Assembly: GCA_030323305.1 (NCBI GenBank)
Contig: CP106741.1
Span: 2,232,501-2,296,500, forward strand
Reading direction: 5' to 3'
DNA length: 64,000 nt
DNA from: Paenibacillus sp. CC-CFT747
GTDB lineage: Bacteria; Bacillota; Bacilli; Paenibacillales; NBRC-103111
Part shown: in pieces, positions 59,924 through 64,000 of the stretch
Layout of the letters: each line of letters starts with the position of its first letter
Numbering within the stretch: the first letter of the stretch is position 1
Position numbers and translations under genes: made by a program
Notes under the pieces: model-generated
Told to the model about the DNA's origin: nothing
Databases searched by the model: none
Seen by the model: the letters and a program-made list of their open reading frames with translations, nothing else

Positions 59924-61237
59924 CGGAAGCCTCCTCCTTCTTCCATAAGCTCACAAAGGGAATGCCGTAAAACGATACCTGGCTCATATAGAAGCCAAGC
60001 ACAAACAGCCCGGTAAAGATGCCGAAAATTCCATAGATGCCGGCAAAGAGCAGAAGGAAGTACTTCAGCAGCCTGAGGGTGAAGGACGTCTGAACGGAGA
60101 TCACGACAAAGTTGGCTATGGTGGAGGCCGCGACTACAATAATCAGGAGGTTGCTGACCAGGCGGGCTTCTACCAGCGCTTGGCCGACAATGATCCCTCC
60201 GACCATCGTAATGGCCGGTCCGATGCTTTTCGGGAGCCTTAAGCTGGCTTCCAGGATAAGCTCTACAATAAGCAGGACGAACAGCATTTCCACCATGGCC
60301 GGATAAGGAACGCCTAATCGGCTTTCGGCGACGGAAAGAGCAAGCTGAACACGCAGCAAATCCGGGTTAACGGAGATAAGGGCGACGTAAAGCCCAGGCA
60401 GGGCAATGGCTAAGAAGAAGGCCAAGATCCGGAGGATGCGCATAAAAATCAGAACCAGATAAGGAAATTCCCGGTCCGTGGCCAGAAAGAAGCTGTCCGT
60501 CCACAGCTTGGGCAGAACAAGGGCGAAGGGAAGTCCGCTTAGCAGAAGGACCACCCGGCCTTGTTTAAGATAGTAGACCGCCTGGGCCGGAAGCTCCGTG
60601 GTTAAGGCGGTGGGAATGAGACTCCACGATCTTCCCCCATCAGAATGAAGAATTCCTGAAGGCATCCGAATTCCTGATCACGGATCTGGGTGAGCTGATC
60701 CCTGACCTTGCGGAGAAGAGAGCGATGGACCCTGCCTTCGAGGTAGAATAGAGAGATTTCATGAACCTGAACCGAGCCGACCGAGAACGATTCGTGCTGG
60801 AGAAAACGGGAGTTCATGCGGCTGCGCAAAATCCCGATGTTAACGTCCAGGGATTCGTTGAAGGCATCGAGAGGTCCCAGGACAACGGACTCGTTGGCCG
60901 ATTCCTCCACTCCCCGGTAGATCTTCCGGGATACAGGCGGGACAGCCATCCCCTCGCATCCGTCTTCCGGTACGATGAGAAGCTTGCCTTTTGCAAGGGC
61001 CAGGAAAGCCTCGGGAAGGGTGGAGATTCGTTCTCCGCCTAAGCGAAGGGACAGCCCGGCCATCCCTTCCGGACAAGCGGAAGCCATCTCCTGAAGCTGG
61101 AAAAGTGTTTGCGGCATATCGACAAGCGAACGGAAGCCTCCCACATAGACCGAAACGGAGCCCAGCTTCATGGGAAACAGGGTAAAGTCACTTTGCTGCT
61201 CTTTCACTTGTTGAAGTTCCTGCAGCCATTCTTTCAT
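59916..61237 (-). CDS. gerAA: GerAA/GerKA-family germination protein (one frame break)
   Basis: About 440 residues. A hydrophilic N-terminal half (DVNIGILRSRMNSRFLQHES and similar) is followed by a membrane half with five or so helices (FMRILRILAFFLAIALPGLY, LLIVELILEASLRLPKSIGP, AITMVGGIIVGQALVEARLV). In B. subtilis this subunit forms an oligomeric ion channel. One base is missing near 60637 in the G5 run. SD GGGAGGTGA lies seven bases before ATG 61237. First gene of gerAA-AB-AC; a weak SigG-like -35 (TGAATA) is visible upstream. The N-terminal half is shorter than in Bacillus GerAA. Confidence 0.92.
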
Positions 61238-61307
61238 AGAAGGGTCACCTCCCGGGTAGTGTTCACTTTTTCCAAGACAGGTTATTCATAGAAATCCCCA
61301 TCCCTAT

Positions 61308-61335
61308 ATTCAAAGCCAGAAGGGATATGGTATAC
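61308..61335 (+). promoter_or_regulatory. Candidate promoter of the epimerase gene
   Basis: TTCAAA, 16-17 base spacer, TATACT, about 55 bases before ATG 61391. Divergent from the germination operon. Confidence 0.4.
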
Positions 61336-61390
61336 TAAAATCATCTTTTGGAACACGTGTGCATAATCAATCCGTATGGGAGGCTTACCG

Positions 61391-62260
61391 ATGAAATTAT
61401 CCGTTTTCACCGTCGTAACCCCAGATTTAAGCCCAGAAGAACTGGCCGCCGCCGCTAAGGATGCGGGCCTCGATGGAATCGAATGGAGGTACAAGGAAAT
61501 CCCGGCTGAGGCGGCGGAGGAAGCCCCGTCTTTTTGGCGCCGGAATCTGTGCTCGATTGATCCATCTTCCTCGGAGGAGGAACTGGAACGCTTTGTCCGT
61601 TTAGCTCAAGCCAACGGTCTTGAAAATGTAAGCGTTACCCCCTATCTGACACCGGGGGACCTGGATGCTACAGAACGGGTGATGCAGGCGGCCAAGAAGC
61701 TCGGAGCGGGCATAGTCCGGGTAGGGGTCCCGGGCTACAACGGCAAAGAGAACTACAACGACCTGTTCGACAAGGAGGTCCGCTACCTGGAAGGGGTGCA
61801 GGAGCTCTCCCGCCGGTACGGCGTCAAGGGAGTGGTGGAAACCCATCACGTCACAATCTGTCCGAGCGCGGGCTTAACCCACCGGCTCGTCAGCCGGTTC
61901 GATCCCGAGCACATCGGGGTGCTTTTTGATCCGGGCAACATGGTCCACGAAGGCTTTGAGAACTTCCGGATGGGGCTTGAGCTGCTCGGCCCTTACCTTG
62001 CCCACGTGCATTTCAAGAATGCCGCCTGGGTGAAGGGAGAGGAGCGGGAGGACGGATCGATCGCCTGGAAGAGCCAGTGGGCGCCCATGACAGGAGGAAT
62101 TGTCAACTGGAAGCAGGTGCTCCGCGATTTGAAGGACCTGGGCTACGACGGATACATCGGCCTTGAGGATTTCAGCGGCCAGTTTGAGAGCCGCGAGCTC
62201 CTTAGCCAGTTTGGGCGAACGGTAAGGGTTATGCTGGAAGAGGTGGAGGCGGGCCGCTAA
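61391..62260 (+). CDS. Sugar phosphate isomerase/epimerase-like TIM barrel
   Basis: 289 residues of the xylose-isomerase-like (AP endonuclease 2) barrel: DAGLDGIEWRYKEIPAE, VRVGVPGYNGKENYNDLF, GVVETHHVTICPSAGLTHRL, GVLFDPGNMVHEGFENFRMG, AHVHFKNAAWVKGEE and GYIGLEDFSG. These supply the usual Glu/Asp/His/Glu metal ligands. Probably an isomerase or epimerase of a sugar or cyclitol; substrate unknown. ATG 61391 follows GGGAGG. Monocistronic with its own terminator. Confidence 0.9.
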   Translation: MKLSVFTVVTPDLSPEELAAAAKDAGLDGIEWRYKEIPAEAAEEAPSFWRRNLCSIDPSSSEEELERFVRLAQANGLENVSVTPYLTPGDLDATERVMQAAKKLGAGIVRVGVPGYNGKENYNDLFDKEVRYLEGVQELSRRYGVKGVVETHHVTICPSAGLTHRLVSRFDPEHIGVLFDPGNMVHEGFENFRMGLELLGPYLAHVHFKNAAWVKGEEREDGSIAWKSQWAPMTGGIVNWKQVLRDLKDLGYDGYIGLEDFSGQFESRELLSQFGRTVRVMLEEVEAGR

Positions 62261-62313
62261 TCCGTATCCGAATGCGGCCGCAGCCGATCGACCGTAAGAA
62301 TAAGATGAACAGG

Positions 62314-62350
62314 AAAAGACCAGCCGGATGGATTAGCGGCTGGTCTTTTT
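62314..62350 (+). terminator. Terminator after the epimerase gene
   Basis: AAAGACCAGCCG/CGGCTGGTCTTT stem with T5. Confidence 0.92.
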
Positions 62351-62472
62351 GCGTTGACGGGTCGGGTGCTCACCGGATTATTAAGAAAATCTTATGGTTT
62401 GGGACCGATTTTATTAAGTTTCCCCTAGTAGAATAAGAGAATCGTAAAAACGAACGCACGGGGGAAGACAGG

Positions 62473-63372
62473 ATGAAGAAGCTTTTGGTGCTTGGGGTTG
62501 TGCTTGCTTTTCTTGGCTATTACAAATGGTCGTCCCTGGCGGAGATGAACGCGAAAGCTCCCGAGGTGGAGGCTCGTTCGGCCGTGCTCATGGACGCGGC
62601 GACGGGCCGTATCTATTATGAAGCGAACGCCAATGCCTCCATGCCCCCGGCCAGCATGTCCAAGATGATGACTGAGCTGGTGGTGCTCGATGAGCTCGCC
62701 GGCGGCCAGCATAAATGGGAGGAGAAGGTCCGGCTGAGCCGGTATGCTGCGGAAGTTACGGGATCGAAGATCGGCTTGAAGGCCGGGGATGCGCTTTCGG
62801 TCCGCGACCTCTTCGATGCGATGGTGGTTCATTCGGCGAACGATGCCGCCATCGCCCTGGCTGAGCATTTTGCCGGGACGGAAGCAAAATTCGCCGATCG
62901 GATGAACGCCAAGGCGAAGGCGATCGGGCTTTCCTCCGGGACGCGGTTTGTCAACGCCACGGGCTTGATGAGGCGTGACCTCCCGGACCAGGCCAAGGTG
63001 CTGACGGGGGAGACGCAGATGACCGCCAAGGATACGGCCAAGCTGGCGGCTTACCTCATCCGTACCTATCCCGAAATTTTGAAGGTCACGAGAATCAACG
63101 AGCTGGAGCTCTCGCAGATGAACATCCGCCTGCATACGACCAATCTTATGCTCGAAGGCGAGAAGTACGCGTTCTCCGGCAATGACGGCCTGAAAACGGG
63201 CTACACAGAGGAAGCCGGCTACTGCTTTACGGCAACAAGCGAGAAAAACGGCCGCCGGCTGATCAGCGTGGTGATGGGGACCGCTTCGCCCGATGCCCGT
63301 TTCACAGAGTCCGAGAAGCTGCTTCATTACGGCTTCAGCCGGAAGGACGGCAAGCAGGGGCCTGCTGAATAG
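62473..63372 (+). CDS. D-alanyl-D-alanine carboxypeptidase (S11 family)
   Basis: 299 residues, low-molecular-weight penicillin-binding protein that trims the terminal D-Ala of peptidoglycan pentapeptides. Active-site motifs are complete: SMSK (Ser61/Lys64), SAN (Ser121-Asn123) and KTG (Lys241). It has an N-terminal hydrophobic segment (LLVLGVVLAFLGYYKW) without an obvious cleavage site. It lacks the C-terminal PBP5-like domain and amphipathic anchor, so the N-terminal helix probably holds it to the membrane. Closest in size to the DacF/DacB sporulation-type enzymes, but no sporulation promoter is clear. Confidence 0.93.
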   Translation: MKKLLVLGVVLAFLGYYKWSSLAEMNAKAPEVEARSAVLMDAATGRIYYEANANASMPPASMSKMMTELVVLDELAGGQHKWEEKVRLSRYAAEVTGSKIGLKAGDALSVRDLFDAMVVHSANDAAIALAEHFAGTEAKFADRMNAKAKAIGLSSGTRFVNATGLMRRDLPDQAKVLTGETQMTAKDTAKLAAYLIRTYPEILKVTRINELELSQMNIRLHTTNLMLEGEKYAFSGNDGLKTGYTEEAGYCFTATSEKNGRRLISVVMGTASPDARFTESEKLLHYGFSRKDGKQGPAE

Positions 63373-63438
63373 GCGGGGAGTCCTAAGCGGGAACAACACC
63401 CGCGGATGAGGCACCGGACACTGTACAGCAGCAGCATT

Positions 63439-63484
63439 AAAGACCAGTCCCGCCGCCTGCAGCGGCAGCGGAACTGGTCTTTTT
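63439..63484. terminator. Bidirectional terminator between converging genes
   Basis: AAAGACCAGT..CCGC with GCGG..ACTGGTCTTT, flanked by A-rich and T-rich ends, serving the carboxypeptidase and the DUF2512-type gene. Confidence 0.88.
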
Positions 63485-63514
63485 CGGGTCGGGACGATTT
63501 GGGACGCGGTGCGT

Positions 63515-63874
63515 TCAATCCAGGGGCTCCGTGTCCGAAGCGTTCCACGTATGCTCCCTCATCATGCGGACATGCAGGAAGAATTCGAACACCCCCAGAG
63601 CGACGGCTATGACGAAGATCTCCAGGAAGGACAAGGACCATCCGGCATAGGCGCCGACCGCCCAGAAGAATACGAAAGCGAGAACGGCATCGGCCGCAGC
63701 GGCCGCCGCATTAGAGGTCCGGCGGAGCAGGTACTGGTCTCCCACCGTATATGCGAGTGCCGACAGTATAACAGACATGAACAAGGAAGCCAGAAACGAA
63801 GCATCGGAGAAGATCATCAGCAGGGCAATGACAATGATTCCGTTTCCTGCCAGCTTAAGCATCAGATTGTTCAG
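63515..63874 (-). CDS. DUF2512 (YndM)-like small membrane protein
   Basis: 115-119 residues with four predicted helices: NGIIVIALLMIFSDASFLAS, LFMSVILSALAYTVGDQYLL, ADAVLAFVFFWAVGAYAGWS and LEIFVIAVALGVFEFFLHVR. The first ATG is at 63862, but the strong SD AAGGAGG lies 20 bases upstream of it and seven bases before an in-frame CTG at 63874 (LNNLMLKLAGNG). The true start is therefore either an unusual CTG or a miscalled TTG/ATG. Function unknown. Confidence 0.78.
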   Translation of the reverse strand: MNNLMLKLAGNGIIVIALLMIFSDASFLASLFMSVILSALAYTVGDQYLLRRTSNAAAAAADAVLAFVFFWAVGAYAGWSLSFLEIFVIAVALGVFEFFLHVRMMREHTWNASDTEPLD

Positions 63875-63951
63875 GGTGCTTCCTCCTTTCCATAAAGGAA
63901 ACGGCCGCAGCTCATTAAGGCTGCCGCGGTTACCGGGATGTCTAAAAAGAA

Positions 63952-63981
63952 GAAAGCAGCTTAACGAGCCGGCTGCTTTCC
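63952..63981 (-). terminator. Terminator of a minus-strand gene beyond the window
   Basis: GAAAGCAGC/GCTGCTTTC stem, followed on the minus strand by TTCTTTTTAG. It points to a minus-strand gene to the right of 64000. Confidence 0.65.
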
Positions 63982-64000
63982 TCTGGGTTCCATCATGTAT

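Noticed and set aside
4152-60637. Reading the frame breaks as pseudogenes, programmed frameshifting or transcriptional slippage
   Set aside because: Breaks are too many, all one-base losses, spread over essential and accessory genes alike, and lack conserved slippery sites with stimulatory structures. Sequence error is the simpler reading.
61238-61300. SigG promoter for the germination operon
   Set aside because: A TGAATA at the right distance is visible on the minus strand but the -10 region fits the CATnnTA consensus poorly, so it is not listed as a feature.

Overview
The window looks like a chromosomal segment of a Gram-positive, endospore-forming member of the Paenibacillaceae (Paenibacillus/Cohnella-like). 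The evidence is an rRNA operon followed by a tRNA array, the cdaA-cdaR-glmM-glmS operon with a glmS ribozyme, a SigW-type sigma/anti-sigma pair, a gerA-type spore germination operon, an SLH-domain surface protein, and a sugar-uptake operon of the LplABC type regulated by a membrane-bound AraC protein. Most genes look rather GC-rich; the 14.7-25.8 kb stretch is visibly more AT-rich.

Layout. 1-3.7 kb: 3' part of 23S rRNA, 5S rRNA and twelve tRNA genes. 4-12.4 kb: ppc, a sigW/rsiW-like pair, then cdaA-cdaR-glmM (c-di-AMP synthesis, its regulator, and cell-wall precursor synthesis). 12.5-14.7 kb: glmS ribozyme and glmS. 15.3-25.8 kb: a cupin gene, then a carbohydrate locus (AraC-type sensor, lipoprotein binding protein, two permeases, GH95-like glycosidase, alginate-lyase-like enzyme). 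25.8-28.4 kb: two-component system divergent from a small membrane protein. 28.4-33 kb: monooxygenase-fold protein, Rrf2 regulator, thioredoxin-reductase-like enzyme, lipoprotein, NAD(P)-binding protein, murF. 33.1-36.2 kb: SLH protein and an Lsa-like ABC-F ATPase behind an apparent transcription attenuator. 36.5-51.4 kb: mixed regulators, transporters and enzymes, including three regulator/transporter or regulator/enzyme modules with visible operators (TetR/MFS, HxlR/MFS, MhqR-like MarR with a ring-cleaving dioxygenase and an esterase). 51.5-55 kb: Fur-boxed ferric-iron ABC importer. 55-64 kb: phosphotransferase, ring-cleaving dioxygenase, gerA-gerB-gerC, TIM-barrel epimerase, D,D-carboxypeptidase and a DUF2512-type membrane protein.

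Two window-wide observations matter for reading the annotation. First, about 36 single-base deletions interrupt 22 genes, including essential ones such as murF, glmM and glmS. Every one shifts the frame in the same direction and most lie in short homopolymers, so they almost certainly reflect sequencing or assembly error. I annotate these genes as whole and give the break points. Second, a palindromic ~97-bp repeat with 15-bp terminal inverted repeats occurs three times, plus one solitary end. Three of these four sites sit exactly at gene 3' ends and supply the stop codon. It looks like a small non-autonomous mobile element (MITE) and is the most novel item here. Other unexplained structure includes an SD-sequestering murF leader, the ABC-F attenuator with a possible alternative pairing, and a short leader ORF plus 20-bp palindrome before the small membrane protein gene.
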